Source: Flavobacteriaceae bacterium PS02334 (GTDB lineage: Bacteria; Bacteroidota; Bacteroidia; Flavobacteriales; Flavobacteriaceae). Taken from it: a stretch of DNA of 64,000 nt. This document shows positions 8,869-19,373 of this stretch, one piece after another. The stretch is from contig JASCOH010000001.1 in the NCBI GenBank assembly GCA_029959295.1, positions 744,001-808,000 of the forward strand. The letters run 5' to 3'. The notes under the pieces are model-generated. The model was not told where the DNA came from, ran no database searches, and was given only the letters and a program-made list of their open reading frames with translations. Numbering within the stretch: the first letter of the stretch is position 1; every line of letters starts with the position of its first letter. The translations under genes were made by a program, and so were the position numbers.

Positions 8869-8998
8869 TGCAAAACGGTCGCCATACCTTGAATGGCTTT
8901 AATTTCCCTAATTTCAGGATACAAATATGTCAGAGTGTTTGCTATCGGCTTTTATTTATTCTTGTTGGCTTAGAAATCTGGCATGGCGACTTTTTGCA
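8869..8998. repeat. Long-range inverted repeat with 91-nt interior
   Basis: Arms TGCAAAA-CG-GTCGCCATACC (8869-8888) and GGCATGGCGAC-T-TTTTGCA (8980-8998) form 18 pairs with a small internal loop. The single non-Watson-Crick position is a G-U wobble if read from the minus strand but an A-C mismatch on the plus strand. I see no flanking target-site duplication. Confidence 0.55.
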
Positions 8999-9318
8999 TT
9001 CTATTTTGAATTGGCTTTTCCAAACCGCATTCAAAAGCATAGAATATTTAAATCTTCAATTCAGGCTTGTATTATTTTTTGGCTTTTATATTCTTTATCT
9101 GCTTGTAATTTTTGGCTTGTATTTTCTTTGTCGGATTTGTGCTTGTAACTTTTGGCTTTTAACTTGTCTTTCGTGTGTGTATTTTTTAGGCTTCTAATTT
9201 TTTATTTTTTATGGCTTGTAATTTTGGCTTGTACTTATCTTTTGGCTTGTAATTTTTTCGTTCTTATTAATGGCTTTAAAAATGTGCTTGTAACTCTTGT
9301 TGTTTGTGCTTGTAATTT
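8890..9318. repeat. Degenerate interspersed motif array, consensus GGCTTGTAATTTTT
   Basis: About 17 imperfect copies, closest matches at 9064, 9101, 9114, 9141, 9189, 9213, 9226, 9244, 9286 and 9308, with irregular spacing of roughly 13-50 bp. Weaker GGCTTTTA-type copies extend left to about 8894. Irregular spacing and unit drift exclude a CRISPR array. Read on the minus strand the unit is AAAAATTACAAGCC. Confidence 0.7.
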
Positions 9319-9370
9319 CTTTTACAATATTAATCGATTAATACTTCACAGACACTATCAACCAATACAC

Positions 9371-9417
9371 AAAAAACCCAATGCCAATACATTAATTTTA
9401 ATGTATTGGCATTGGGT
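9371..9417 (-). terminator. Strong terminator of the NarL-type regulator gene
   Basis: Perfect 20-bp stem (9376-9395/9398-9417, ACCCAATGCC at the base) with a minimal TT centre, followed by a T run on the minus strand. It ends 42 bp past the regulator's stop codon. Confidence 0.85.
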
Positions 9418-9458
9418 AAAAGTTTAGCTGGCTTAACAGCAAAATTTTAGGTTAAATC

Positions 9459-10133
9459 TTACTTTTTTTGAAACAAACCAAGACTTACTGCCTTGATTAT
9501 CAGGTCTTGAGTTCGATTAACTTCCATTTTACTCAAGAGTCTTTTTGTGTAAAAATAGATTGTGTTTACGCTTAAATCTAAATCATGCGCAATTTCTTTT
9601 GCAGTTTTTGCTTCACAAATAAACTTCAAAAGTTCCTTTTCACGTGGTGAAAGTTGTATTCCGTTGTATTTATCTGTCTTGTCAAATAATAAAATATCTG
9701 TAGCATTTTTGCTAATATAAGCTTTCCCCGGATTCAAATATATGTATTGGAAAGCCGCAGTCAACTCACTCGAAAAATCTTCTTTTGTCAAATAAGCATC
9801 AACTCCATTATCTAAGGCTGTAGAAATAATTTCAGGATCAACCGATGAGGAAAGTACAATTATCTTAAGTTTATCAGAGCTATATTTCTTCCTGCATTTT
9901 TTTAAAACCTGGATTCCGTCAACGCCAGGCATAAAGACGTCAAGCAAAAGCACGTGAGTTTTGTTCTTTTTTATATGTTCAAAAAAAAGATCTGCTTCAG
10001 AAAAAATCTCAGTAGAACGCACAAACGAGAATTTCTTCAAAACATGCTTAAGCATTTCTGCTATCATTTTGTGATCATCAAGAATGGCCAAGTTAAGGCT
10101 CATATCTTGCATTACATTTTTTTCTTCAGTCAT
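9459..10133 (-). CDS. NarL/FixJ-type response regulator (orphan)
   Basis: A 224-residue two-component regulator. Receiver domain at residues ~13-130: acidic pocket DD in LAILDDH, phosphoacceptor Asp in LLLDVFMPG, switch Ser in VLSSS and Lys in YLTKED. LuxR-type helix-turn-helix at ~155-220 (LSPREKELLKFI, AKEIAHDLDLSVNTI). No histidine kinase is adjacent. The start may be the Met at residue 8 or 11, since the receiver begins only at about residue 12. It is isolated between a divergent prfC and the large non-coding tract downstream. Target genes unknown. Confidence 0.88.
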   Translation of the reverse strand: MTEEKNVMQDMSLNLAILDDHKMIAEMLKHVLKKFSFVRSTEIFSEADLFFEHIKKNKTHVLLLDVFMPGVDGIQVLKKCRKKYSSDKLKIIVLSSSVDPEIISTALDNGVDAYLTKEDFSSELTAAFQYIYLNPGKAYISKNATDILLFDKTDKYNGIQLSPREKELLKFICEAKTAKEIAHDLDLSVNTIYFYTKRLLSKMEVNRTQDLIIKAVSLGLFQKK

Positions 10134-10365
10134 AATTTACGAAAAACAACTTTGCTTTAGTAGCAATTTTGTGGATGCTTAAATGTATAAAAAATACCGT
10201 AACAAAAATTTTATTTAAGTGCTAATATACCTTTATACTGTATAGTGCAAATCTATTCATTTTTCAGATGAATTTCTAAACAATAAATAAGATGTTATCA
10301 AAATCCATGAATTAACTGACAATTAATTAGGCTTAATTATTTTATCATTTCTTCTTAATAAAATG

Positions 10366-10373
10366 TAATTTTG
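10366..10373 (+). promoter_or_regulatory. -7 box of prfC
   Basis: TAATTTTG, 18 bp before the prfC ATG. No good TTG lies at the -33 distance. Confidence 0.45.
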
Positions 10374-10391
10374 CGGTCTGAATATAAAAAA

Positions 10392-11981
10392 ATGAGTTTC
10401 AAAAAAGAAATAGAGAGAAGAAGGACCTTTGGGATTATTTCTCACCCCGATGCCGGAAAGACCACACTGACTGAAAAATTGCTTCTTTTTGGAGGTGCGA
10501 TTCAAGAAGCTGGAGCCGTTAAAAACAATAAGATTAAAAAAGGAGCTACGTCTGATTTCATGGAAATTGAGCGCCAAAGAGGAATCTCGGTTTCCACATC
10601 GGTTTTGGCTTTTAATTATAAGGACAAAAAAATCAATATCCTTGACACGCCAGGTCACAAGGATTTTGCCGAAGATACCTACAGAACACTGACCGCGGTT
10701 GACAGCGTAATTGTCGTGATCGACGTAGCAAAAGGTGTTGAGGAACAAACTGAAAAATTAGTTTCGGTTTGCCGAATGAGAAATATTCCGATGATCGTTT
10801 TCATCAATAAATTAGATAGAGAAGGAAAAGATGCCTTTGATTTGATGGATGAAGTGGAACAAAAACTCGGACTTACAGTTACCCCGTTGAGTTTTCCTAT
10901 CGGGATGGGTTATGACTTTCAAGGAATTTACAATCTTTGGGAGAAAAACATCAACCTTTTCAGCGGTGACAGCCGTAAAAATATTGAAGAAACTATTGCT
11001 TTTTCAGATGTTCAAAGTCCTGAATTAGAAAAAATCGTAGGCCAAAAACCTGCTGACAGGCTTCGTGAAGAATTAGAATTGATCGATGAAGTTTATCCAA
11101 AATTTGACAGAGAGCAATATTTGGAAGGAAATCTACAGCCAGTATTTTTTGGTTCTGCCTTAAACAATTTCGGTGTTCGCGAGCTTTTGGATTGTTTCGT
11201 AGACATTGCTCCTTCGCCTCGACCAAAAGAATCTGAAACACGTTTGGTAGATCCTTACGAAGAAAAACTTTCTGGTTTTGTGTTTAAAATCCACGCCAAT
11301 ATGGATCCAAAACACCGCGACAGATTGGCTTTCGTAAAAATTGTTTCCGGAACTTTTGAAAGAAACAAGCCTTACATGCACGTTCGCCAGAAGAAAAATC
11401 TAAAATTTTCTAGTCCGAATGCTTTTTTTGCTGAGAAAAAAGAAATTGTAGATATTTCATATCCTGGAGATATTGTAGGACTTCATGATACTGGAAATTT
11501 CAAAATCGGGGACACTTTGACTGAAGGCGAAATGATGAGTTTCAAAGGAATTCCGAGTTTTTCGCCAGAACATTTCCGTTATATCAACAATGCTGATCCT
11601 TTGAAATCAAAACAGCTTGAAAAAGGAATTGACCAATTAATGGATGAAGGTGTCGCACAGCTTTTTGTGCTTGAAATGAACAACAGAAAAGTTATCGGAA
11701 CGGTTGGAGCGCTTCAATATGAGGTTATCCAATATCGTTTAGAGCATGAATATGGCGCAAAATGTTCGTATGAAAATTTCCCTGTCCACAAGGCTTGCTG
11801 GGTAAAACCGAATGACCCAAAAAGCGACGAATTCAAGGAATTTAAAAGAATTAAGCAAAAATTCTTGGCTCATGACAAATATGGCCAGTTGGTATTCTTA
11901 GCCGATTCTGATTTTACGATTCAAATGACGCAGACAAAATATCCAAATGTGAAGTTATTTTTCACTTCTGAATTTGAATAA
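10392..11981 (+). CDS. prfC: Peptide chain release factor 3
   Basis: A 529-residue translational GTPase, the same length as E. coli RF3, that removes class I release factors from the ribosome after termination. G-motifs: SHPDAGKTTL (G1), DTPGHKDF (G3), NKLDRE (G4); the RF3-specific C-terminal domain continues to the end (KYPNVKLFF). The ATG at 10392 is chosen over an in-frame TTG at 10371 because that TTG lies in the -7 promoter box and the mature RF3 N-terminus starts MSFKKEIERRRTF. Single-gene transcript with a strong terminator. Confidence 0.96.
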   Translation: MSFKKEIERRRTFGIISHPDAGKTTLTEKLLLFGGAIQEAGAVKNNKIKKGATSDFMEIERQRGISVSTSVLAFNYKDKKINILDTPGHKDFAEDTYRTLTAVDSVIVVIDVAKGVEEQTEKLVSVCRMRNIPMIVFINKLDREGKDAFDLMDEVEQKLGLTVTPLSFPIGMGYDFQGIYNLWEKNINLFSGDSRKNIEETIAFSDVQSPELEKIVGQKPADRLREELELIDEVYPKFDREQYLEGNLQPVFFGSALNNFGVRELLDCFVDIAPSPRPKESETRLVDPYEEKLSGFVFKIHANMDPKHRDRLAFVKIVSGTFERNKPYMHVRQKKNLKFSSPNAFFAEKKEIVDISYPGDIVGLHDTGNFKIGDTLTEGEMMSFKGIPSFSPEHFRYINNADPLKSKQLEKGIDQLMDEGVAQLFVLEMNNRKVIGTVGALQYEVIQYRLEHEYGAKCSYENFPVHKACWVKPNDPKSDEFKEFKRIKQKFLAHDKYGQLVFLADSDFTIQMTQTKYPNVKLFFTSEFE

Positions 11982-11986
11982 ATTAT

Positions 11987-12030
11987 AAAAAAGAAACCCG
12001 ACAGAATTTAATTTGTCGGGTTTCTTTTTT
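11987..12030. terminator. Bidirectional terminator between prfC and mnmA
   Basis: Perfect 17-bp stem (11987-12003/12014-12030) with core GAAACCCGACA, 10-nt loop, A run before and T run after; serves both convergent genes. Confidence 0.9.
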
Positions 12031-12043
12031 TATGTAAATCTAA

Positions 12044-13231
12044 TTATGCAATTACTCCTGAACCGATAAGTTCTTCGCCTTGATGCCAAGAAACGAACTG
12101 TCCCTCTGTGATTGCCGATTGCGGTTCTTCAAAAGCAACATACATTCCGTTTTCAAATTGGTGCAATTTTGCTTTTTGCAAAGGCTGACGATAACGAATT
12201 CTTGCCATTACATCCATAGTTTGTCCTGCTTCTAGTTTCAAATCTTGACGAATCCAATGCACTTCAGATTTTTCTATGAAAAGTGCTTTCTTGAATAATC
12301 CTGGATGCTGGTCACCTTGCCCTGTGTAAATTATATTGCTTTCGACATCCGTTTCGATGATATAAAGCGGCTCCAAAGTACCGCCAACATTCAATCCTTT
12401 TCGTTGTCCTTTTGTAAAATAATGTGCGCCTTGGTGTTTGCCTACGACTTTTCCCATTTCTGGAACGTAAGGAATTGGCGCAGCTTTGAAAGCCAATTCT
12501 TCTTCTAAAGAATCAAATTCTCTTTCTTCCTTATTATAAATATCAGTTTTAGAATCAATTTCAAAAATCAATCCGTCTTTTGGCTGTAATTTTTGCTGTA
12601 AAAATTCAGGAAGACGCACTTTTCCGATGAAGCATAATCCTTGGGAATCTTTCTTTTCGGCTGTAACCAATTCCATTTGAGCAGCGATTTCACGAACTTC
12701 TGGTTTTGTCAATTCTCCAATCGGGAATAATGATTTTGCCAATTGTTCTTGTGAAAGCTGGCAAAGAAAATAAGACTGGTCTTTGTTTCCGTCAACTCCC
12801 GCTAATAATTGGTACACTGGCTTTCCGTCAACTTCAATTTCTCCTTTTCTGCAATAATGTCCGGTTGCGACGTAATCGGCTCCAAGACTTAAAGCAATTT
12901 TCATAAAAACATCAAACTTGATTTCGCGGTTACACAAAACATCTGGATTTGGCGTTCGTCCTTTTTCATATTCAAGGAACATATAATCCACGATTTTTTC
13001 TTGGTATTGCTCGCTTAAATCTACAGTTTGAAACGGAATCCCGAGTTTTTCTGCCACCAAAAGTGCATCATTGCTATCTTCTAACCACGGACATTCATTG
13101 GAAATCGTAACCGAATCATCGTGCCAGTTTTTCATAAAAAGCCCGATGACTTCATAGCCCTGCTCCTTTAAAAGATAAGCAGCAACACTAGAATCAACAC
13201 CTCCGGAAAGTCCAACAACGACACGTTTCAT
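12044..13231 (-). CDS. mnmA: tRNA-specific 2-thiouridylase
   Basis: Makes 2-thiouridine at the wobble U34 of Lys, Glu and Gln tRNAs. 395 residues from the ATG at 13231; an upstream TTG-type start at 13273 only adds residues unlike the family. PP-loop ATPase motif [15 protein letters not shown] is at the N-terminus. The two catalytic cysteines are visible in [13 protein letters not shown] and [10 protein letters not shown]. The C-terminal beta-barrel domain ends at SGVIA. Transcribed alone, with a -7 box about 40 nt upstream. Confidence 0.96.
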   Translation of the reverse strand: MKRVVVGLSGGVDSSVAAYLLKEQGYEVIGLFMKNWHDDSVTISNECPWLEDSNDALLVAEKLGIPFQTVDLSEQYQEKIVDYMFLEYEKGRTPNPDVLCNREIKFDVFMKIALSLGADYVATGHYCRKGEIEVDGKPVYQLLAGVDGNKDQSYFLCQLSQEQLAKSLFPIGELTKPEVREIAAQMELVTAEKKDSQGLCFIGKVRLPEFLQQKLQPKDGLIFEIDSKTDIYNKEEREFDSLEEELAFKAAPIPYVPEMGKVVGKHQGAHYFTKGQRKGLNVGGTLEPLYIIETDVESNIIYTGQGDQHPGLFKKALFIEKSEVHWIRQDLKLEAGQTMDVMARIRYRQPLQKAKLHQFENGMYVAFEEPQSAITEGQFVSWHQGEELIGSGVIA

Positions 13232-13270
13232 TTTATTTATTTTACGATTCTGGGAATCAGTTTGAAGATG

Positions 13271-13278
13271 CAAAAGTA
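13271..13278 (-). promoter_or_regulatory. -7 box of mnmA
   Basis: TACTTTTG on the minus strand, 39 nt before the mnmA ATG; no matching -33 element found. Confidence 0.4.
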
Positions 13279-13345
13279 CGCCAAATTAAAGTAATTTGAA
13301 ACCGATTGCATTTGATTAATTGATGTAAGTATTTGGTAAATTTAT

Positions 13346-14089
13346 TTACTGCTTCGGCTGGTTTTGAGGCAGTTTTCTCGCTCCTTTGCTTTTACTATTG
13401 ATTTCAACTTTTACTTTCTTCGCTTTGTTCGGATTTTCTTCTTTTATGAATTTTCCATTTTCATAATATTTCCACATGCCAGCCTTTTTGCCGTCTTTAT
13501 ATTGGCCTGAGGAAACGATTTGCCCTAATCCGTTTTTGTAAGTTGCTTTACCTTCAAGCTGGCCATTTTTATAAATTGCTTCTTCAAGAACATCTCCTTT
13601 TTCAGAATATTTTTTATACGTACCATTTTTAATTCCGTTTTCGTAAGTTGTTTCTTCTGCAATTTTTCCGTTTTTGTAGAACACTTTTCTAGCTCCGTTC
13701 AGTTTTCCTTTTGCGTAAGATTCTGTAGACATAATTTCTTTTGAAGCTTCATGATAATATTTCCATTCGCCTTCAAAAAGCTTGTTGACTTCTTTTCCTT
13801 CGCTCACTTTATTTCCTTTTTGGTCGAAAAAAGTAGTATATGCAGAACCGTCTTTCGCAGAAAAATCTCTTGTTGCAATTACTTTCAGCTCTTTGGTGTC
13901 ATCAAAAAACTTGAATGTTCCTGTTTCTTTTCCGTGGTCGAAAGTTCCTTCGTAGCGCGGTCTTTTTGATTCTTCGTAAGTTCCTTTCCAAAGTCCGTGG
14001 CGCTGGCCTTTTTCGTCTAATTTATTTGTTTCTTGAGCAAAAGCTTGAAAAGATAGAAATGTTAGTAATGTGAATAAGATTAATTTCAT
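13346..14089 (-). CDS. Secreted MORN-like repeat protein (YwqK type)
   Basis: A 247-residue protein with a signal peptide (MKLILFTLLTFLSFQAFAQ). At least six ~20-residue repeats of the MORN/YwqK kind follow (GTYKKYSEKGDV, NGKIAEETTYENGIKNG, GLGQIVSSGQYKDGKKAGMW), ending in a basic, low-complexity tail. Databases often label such proteins 'toxin-antitoxin YwqK antitoxin', but nothing here suggests a toxin partner: the neighbours are mnmA and yidC and the protein is exported. Function unknown; beta-hairpin repeats of this kind may bind surfaces or partner proteins. Confidence 0.8.
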   Translation of the reverse strand: MKLILFTLLTFLSFQAFAQETNKLDEKGQRHGLWKGTYEESKRPRYEGTFDHGKETGTFKFFDDTKELKVIATRDFSAKDGSAYTTFFDQKGNKVSEGKEVNKLFEGEWKYYHEASKEIMSTESYAKGKLNGARKVFYKNGKIAEETTYENGIKNGTYKKYSEKGDVLEEAIYKNGQLEGKATYKNGLGQIVSSGQYKDGKKAGMWKYYENGKFIKEENPNKAKKVKVEINSKSKGARKLPQNQPKQ

Positions 14090-14327
14090 ATTTGTGTTTA
14101 TGCAATGATTGTACCGAAGTTTTACCGTAGATTAAATGATTTTTATAAAGGTTTTATCTTAACCCTTCTGGACACGGATTTGAGAAATTTTTAAAATTTA
14201 AAAAATCTGTGTTTCTGAGAACCTTTCTATGAATTCACGAATTATTCTTGCTTTTATAACTAAAAAAATGGCACTTTATTGCGACATTATTCTGAAGTTT
14301 AAAAGGAATCGGAAACATTCTCAAAAT

Positions 14328-14437
14328 AGCCCCGATTGCAGAGGAAATCCTTTTGTGGCGATTTTTCTTCGCCATAAAAGATTGGAACGGAAAGCGGGAA
14401 TTGCCTTTCCTGAAAATGCCCGACGATTCGCTTCAAA
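14328..14437. repeat. Dispersed structured intergenic element, copy B
   Basis: A 110-bp partner of 4158-4269 with the same start (AGCCCCGA) and end (ATTCGCTTCAAA). Its central hairpin (14347-14382) uses TGGCGA/TCGCCA plus TTTT/AAAA and ATC/GAT, different pairs from copy A in the same place, with one G-U on the plus strand. It fills much of the 385-bp gap 14090-14474, just past the yidC terminator. Left of it, 14090-14327 shows nothing recognisable. Confidence 0.7.
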
Positions 14438-14441
14438 TTTA

Positions 14442-14471
14442 AAAAAGCACCCGTTTTATTGAGTGCTTTTT
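14442..14471 (-). terminator. Terminator of yidC
   Basis: Stem AAAAAGCAC/GTGCTTTTT (14442-14450/14463-14471), starting 3 bp past the yidC stop codon, with a T run on the minus strand. Confidence 0.8.
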
Positions 14472-14474
14472 GTT

Positions 14475-16397
14475 TTATTTTTTTCTGCTTGATTTCTTTT
14501 CTTCAAGAGATGCTTTCTTTTCTTTTTGCTGCTCTTGCGCTTGTTCCATCATGTCTTGCATTTTTTGCTGAAACTTGCTTTTTGGCTTTTCTTTAGTTTT
14601 GTTCTCTTGAATTTTCGCATGGATTTTTTCATCGTTTACGATATAATTCTTGATTACAAGCATGATTCCGATTGTGATCGTATTTGAAATAAAGTAATAC
14701 AAACTCAATCCAGAAGCATTATTATTAAAGAAAATCATCATCATTAATGGCGAAATATAAATCATCATTTTCATGATTTTGCTCATATCTGGCATTCCTT
14801 CTTGCTGAGGCGCTGCCATTTGCTGATCTCCCGTTGTCATTTTCATGTAGAAGAAAATTGCGATTGCTGCCAAAATTGGGAACAAACTCACGTGATTTCC
14901 ATAGAAAGAAGAAACCACCGGAATGTGCTGTTTCCAAGAAAGCACAGCGTCAAATGATGACAAGTCTTCTGCCCAAAGGAAGTTTTTCTGTCTTAATTCA
15001 ATTGCCGACGGAAAGAACTGGAACAATGCGTAAAAGACTGGAATCTGCATCACGGCCGGAAGACATCCCGCCATTGGATTCACGCCAGCTTTGTTGTAAA
15101 GCTTCATTGTTTCTTGTTGCTTTTTCATCGGATCTTTCTTGAATTTTTCGTTTAATTCATTAATTTCCGGACGAAGAACTTTCATTTTTGCCTGAGACAA
15201 ATAAGATTTGTAAGTCACTGGCGACATTGCCAAACGAACTAAAATCGTGAAGATGATAATTGCGATTCCGTGTGCCATAAATTGGCTCAAGAATCCGTAA
15301 ACTGGAATAAAAATCCAACGGTTGATCCAACCAAAGATTCCCCAACCTAACGGAATTACTTCGTCAAGATTTTTTTCATATTTGGTCAAAATCTTATAAT
15401 CTGCAGGACCATAATACCAATTCATATTGTAATTTACTTCGCCACCTTTAAAAGCCAACGGCAAAGTCGCTTTATAAGATTTTGTAAAAATGGTATCTTT
15501 TTCTACGTCGTGAACCAAATTATCAGATTTCAATTCAGCTGTTTTAAAAGGCGTATCTGTCAAAAGAATCGAAGTGAAGAAGTGCTGTTTGAAAGCCACA
15601 TAAGTTACTTCCTTAACTTCTTCTGTTTTAGAAGACTGCCCTAAATCATTGTCTTTTCCGCCTTCATATTCATAAATAAGTTCAGCATATCTGTTTTCAT
15701 AAGAGATACTTTTCTCATTTCTGTAGGTTTTCATATTCCATTCTAAAGGCAATGCCTGTGAAGTCTGAATTACTTTGCTCAAGCCTTGCGAACGAACAGA
15801 AAAGTCCATCATATAATCGCTTGGTTTTAGAACATAACGATATTCTAAAAATTCCGTCGGGCTCGCTTTTAATCGCATTGCCAAAACTTGGTTCTCGCCT
15901 TCTTTTGTAAGCGTCGGCTCAAAATATAAATCTTTAGTATTCAACACTAGATTTCCTTGTGTTTTCAACTCGATATTCAAGCTTGCATTATTGTCTTTGA
16001 TCAATTTCACCAACTGACCTGAACCTTTTTTAAACGCTTCAAAATTCTTTAAGGTCGCGTCAACAATATAACCACCTTTGTTAGAAAAAGTAAGTTTAAC
16101 TAGTTCATTTTCAATTGTAGTCGTTGTATTTTTCGCAGATGGAAGCGTTGCCGAATAAGCAAAACCGCCCAAAGTGTTTTTCAATTTAGCGAGCTGCAAT
16201 GAATCTTTTGCAATTGTATCAGAAACTGCAGGCTGCGCTTCAGTAATTTTTTGATTTACCTCTTTTTCTGACTGCTCTTTTTTCGCCTTGCTTTGAATTT
16301 CTCCTGAAGGTTTGTTGACATACATGATGCCCAGCAAGATCAAAAAGATCAATACAAAACCAATAATTGAATTACGGTCAAACTTTTTTTCTTCCAT
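14475..16397 (-). CDS. yidC: Membrane protein insertase YidC
   Basis: A 640-residue inner-membrane insertase. Order: N-terminal TM helix (SIIGFVLIFLILLGIMYV), large periplasmic beta-rich domain (~60-360), then the conserved five-TM core beginning GIAIIIFTILVRLAMSPV, with the cytoplasmic coiled hairpin and NPMAGCLPAVMQIPVFYALF. The C-terminus is a long Lys/Gln-rich tail of the ribosome-binding kind. It lies 85 bp downstream of pyrG on the same strand and is probably co-transcribed. It inserts membrane proteins alone or with SecYEG. Confidence 0.96.
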   Translation of the reverse strand: MEEKKFDRNSIIGFVLIFLILLGIMYVNKPSGEIQSKAKKEQSEKEVNQKITEAQPAVSDTIAKDSLQLAKLKNTLGGFAYSATLPSAKNTTTTIENELVKLTFSNKGGYIVDATLKNFEAFKKGSGQLVKLIKDNNASLNIELKTQGNLVLNTKDLYFEPTLTKEGENQVLAMRLKASPTEFLEYRYVLKPSDYMMDFSVRSQGLSKVIQTSQALPLEWNMKTYRNEKSISYENRYAELIYEYEGGKDNDLGQSSKTEEVKEVTYVAFKQHFFTSILLTDTPFKTAELKSDNLVHDVEKDTIFTKSYKATLPLAFKGGEVNYNMNWYYGPADYKILTKYEKNLDEVIPLGWGIFGWINRWIFIPVYGFLSQFMAHGIAIIIFTILVRLAMSPVTYKSYLSQAKMKVLRPEINELNEKFKKDPMKKQQETMKLYNKAGVNPMAGCLPAVMQIPVFYALFQFFPSAIELRQKNFLWAEDLSSFDAVLSWKQHIPVVSSFYGNHVSLFPILAAIAIFFYMKMTTGDQQMAAPQQEGMPDMSKIMKMMIYISPLMMMIFFNNNASGLSLYYFISNTITIGIMLVIKNYIVNDEKIHAKIQENKTKEKPKSKFQQKMQDMMEQAQEQQKEKKASLEEKKSSRKK

Positions 16398-16482
16398 TCT
16401 ATTCTAAAAATTTAATTTAATTGCACTTGATTTCTTATTGAAACCAAATGTTATCCTTCGTTTTGAATTTACTATTCAAAAA

Positions 16483-18317
<1,835 letters not shown>

Positions 18318-18321
<4 letters not shown>

Positions 18322-18551
18322 ATCGGTTTGGGGTATTGTTTTTTGATATTTTTAATCAATTCTTCCAAGCCGTTTAGTTTTAGCTCATAAACCAATTGCA
18401 TCTGCTGTCCTAATTCTCCTTTCGGAAAACCTTTATTGCTGTACCAAACTATGTAATATTCAGGCAAGTCGATCAAATGCCAGCCTTCATATTTTCCGAA
18501 AGGCATTTTTGCGTGCGCTAATTTGATCAGCTGTTTTTTGTCTTGGTCCAA
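18318..18551 (-). CDS. DUF3820 family protein
   Basis: A 77-residue protein matching the short DUF3820 family (motif KMPFGKYEGWHLIDLPEYY, then WYSNKGFPKGELG). No transmembrane segment or signal peptide. Family members have been called putative quorum-sensing-regulated factors, but the function is not established. Last gene of a compact minus-strand set: it starts 2 bp after the DUF2752 gene. Its stop codon lies inside the AT-rich repeat tract. Confidence 0.8.
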
Positions 18552-18553
18552 AA

Positions 18554-18946
18554 TTATGGGAGAATTAAATTATAAAAGGAAAAAAGAAAAAAGATAATGC
18601 TCAAGAAAATATCCAGCAACAGAATCATTTTAAAGTTTCGCAAATTTACTTTTATATTTATAAAAATTCGTGCGAAGAATTGAATTAAAAAGAATAAAAA
18701 TATTTTCAAGCTATACGAATTGTAGGCAACCGCTCCTTGAAAATTTAGATGTAAAATCTGAGAAAAGGCACGTGTCAAGCCACGGCTCTTGCAGAAAATC
18801 AATGGTTTTCCTGCACAGGAAGATGGTATTCCAATAGAAAAGTAGGATGCTATAAAACAATAAAAAAAGATAAACGCAATTATTAAAATAAAAATTGCGT
18901 TTATCTTTTTATAAGAATCGATCTCGTAAGAAGGATTTATGTTCAC
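18554..18946 (-). CDS. DUF2752 family membrane protein
   Basis: A 130-residue membrane protein with three predicted hydrophobic helices (~14-38, ~80-95, ~104-128). The central region keeps the DUF2752 pattern: a Cys in PSSCAG, then CKSRGLTRAF and a small-residue patch before YNS, although the usual CPxCGxTRA is altered. Function unknown. It starts 7 bp after the DUF4190-like gene. Codons for residues ~12-28 contain a perfect 18-bp inverted repeat that looks like a terminator on the coding strand (see findings), which may reduce its expression. Confidence 0.7.
   Translation of the reverse strand: MNINPSYEIDSYKKINAIFILIIAFIFFYCFIASYFSIGIPSSCAGKPLIFCKSRGLTRAFSQILHLNFQGAVAYNSYSLKIFLFFLIQFFARIFINIKVNLRNFKMILLLDIFLSIIFFLFSFYNLILP
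18865..18911 (-). terminator. Terminator-like hairpin inside the DUF2752 ORF
   Basis: Perfect 18-bp stem AAAAAGATAAACGCAATT (18865-18882) with its complement at 18894-18911 and an 11-nt loop. On the minus strand it is followed by a T run. It lies 43 nt past the stop codon of the DUF4190-like gene, where that gene's terminator would be expected. Confidence 0.55.
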
Positions 18947-18953
18947 TCAAAAA

Positions 18954-19373
18954 TTAGTTTGCTGGAGCGACAGTATCAACTGCTTCTGCGTTAATTTCTT
19001 GAATATCTTTGTTGATAGAATCTTCCGCTCTGCTTGTTTCTACTTTGATAGAATCCATTGCTTTGCTGATTTCGTCAGCATTTGAAACCGCAGCAGCTCC
19101 AAGAGTTCCAACAACTACCAGGATCCAGATAATCACAAAAGCCGTTGCCACGATTCCCAAAATCAAACCGGACTTTGGCATTGTAGTCGGCGCATTGGCT
19201 TTCTTAGCCTGAGACAATCCGATGGCTCCAAAAATAATGGCCAGCACTCCAAAAAGAATTGCGATAAGACCAAAGCAAGGTATAAATGCAGCTATTACAG
19301 CAATAATTCCCAGCACCAAGGCCGCAATTCCCATTCCCTGCCCTGCAGTTGACGGCGGTGTATAATTTTCCAT
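18954..19373 (-). CDS. DUF4190-like small membrane protein
   Basis: A 139-residue protein: Pro-rich start (ENYTPPSTAGQGMG), two hydrophobic helices (~14-50 and ~68-92) separated by a short basic loop (LSQAKKANAPTTMPKSG), and an acidic soluble tail (~95-139). The pair of Gly/Ala/Ile-rich helices with the G-L-A loop fits DUF4190 or related CD225-like membrane proteins. Such genes are often found beside DUF2752 genes, as here. Role unknown. Confidence 0.72.
   Translation of the reverse strand: MENYTPPSTAGQGMGIAALVLGIIAVIAAFIPCFGLIAILFGVLAIIFGAIGLSQAKKANAPTTMPKSGLILGIVATAFVIIWILVVVGTLGAAAVSNADEISKAMDSIKVETSRAEDSINKDIQEINAEAVDTVAPAN

Larger units (their letters stand above)
8484..9458. other. 975-bp gene-free region
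   Basis: No convincing protein gene. From left to right: the parvulin operon promoter, an orphan minus-strand terminator (8591-8627), two more inverted repeats (8634-8652, 8657-8725), a long-range inverted repeat (8869-8998), a degenerate array of GGCTTGTAATTTTT-like motifs (about 8890-9318), and the terminator of the response-regulator gene (9371-9417). Plus-strand frames through the array encode only low-complexity Phe/Leu/Cys-rich peptides and are not reported as genes. Confidence 0.8.

Noticed and set aside
8868-9197. 109-residue plus-strand ORF in the large intergenic region
   Set aside because: Its translation is Phe/Leu/Cys-rich low complexity produced by the GGCTTGTAATTTTT array, changes character with every repeat and has no family match or start context.
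9064-9318. Motif array as a CRISPR or tandem repeat
   Set aside because: Units are short, degenerate and unevenly spaced, spacers are not of constant length, and no cas gene is in the window.
13346-14089. YwqK 'antitoxin' label for the MORN-like protein
   Set aside because: It has a signal peptide and no toxin gene beside it; the name is a database habit, not evidence of a toxin-antitoxin system.
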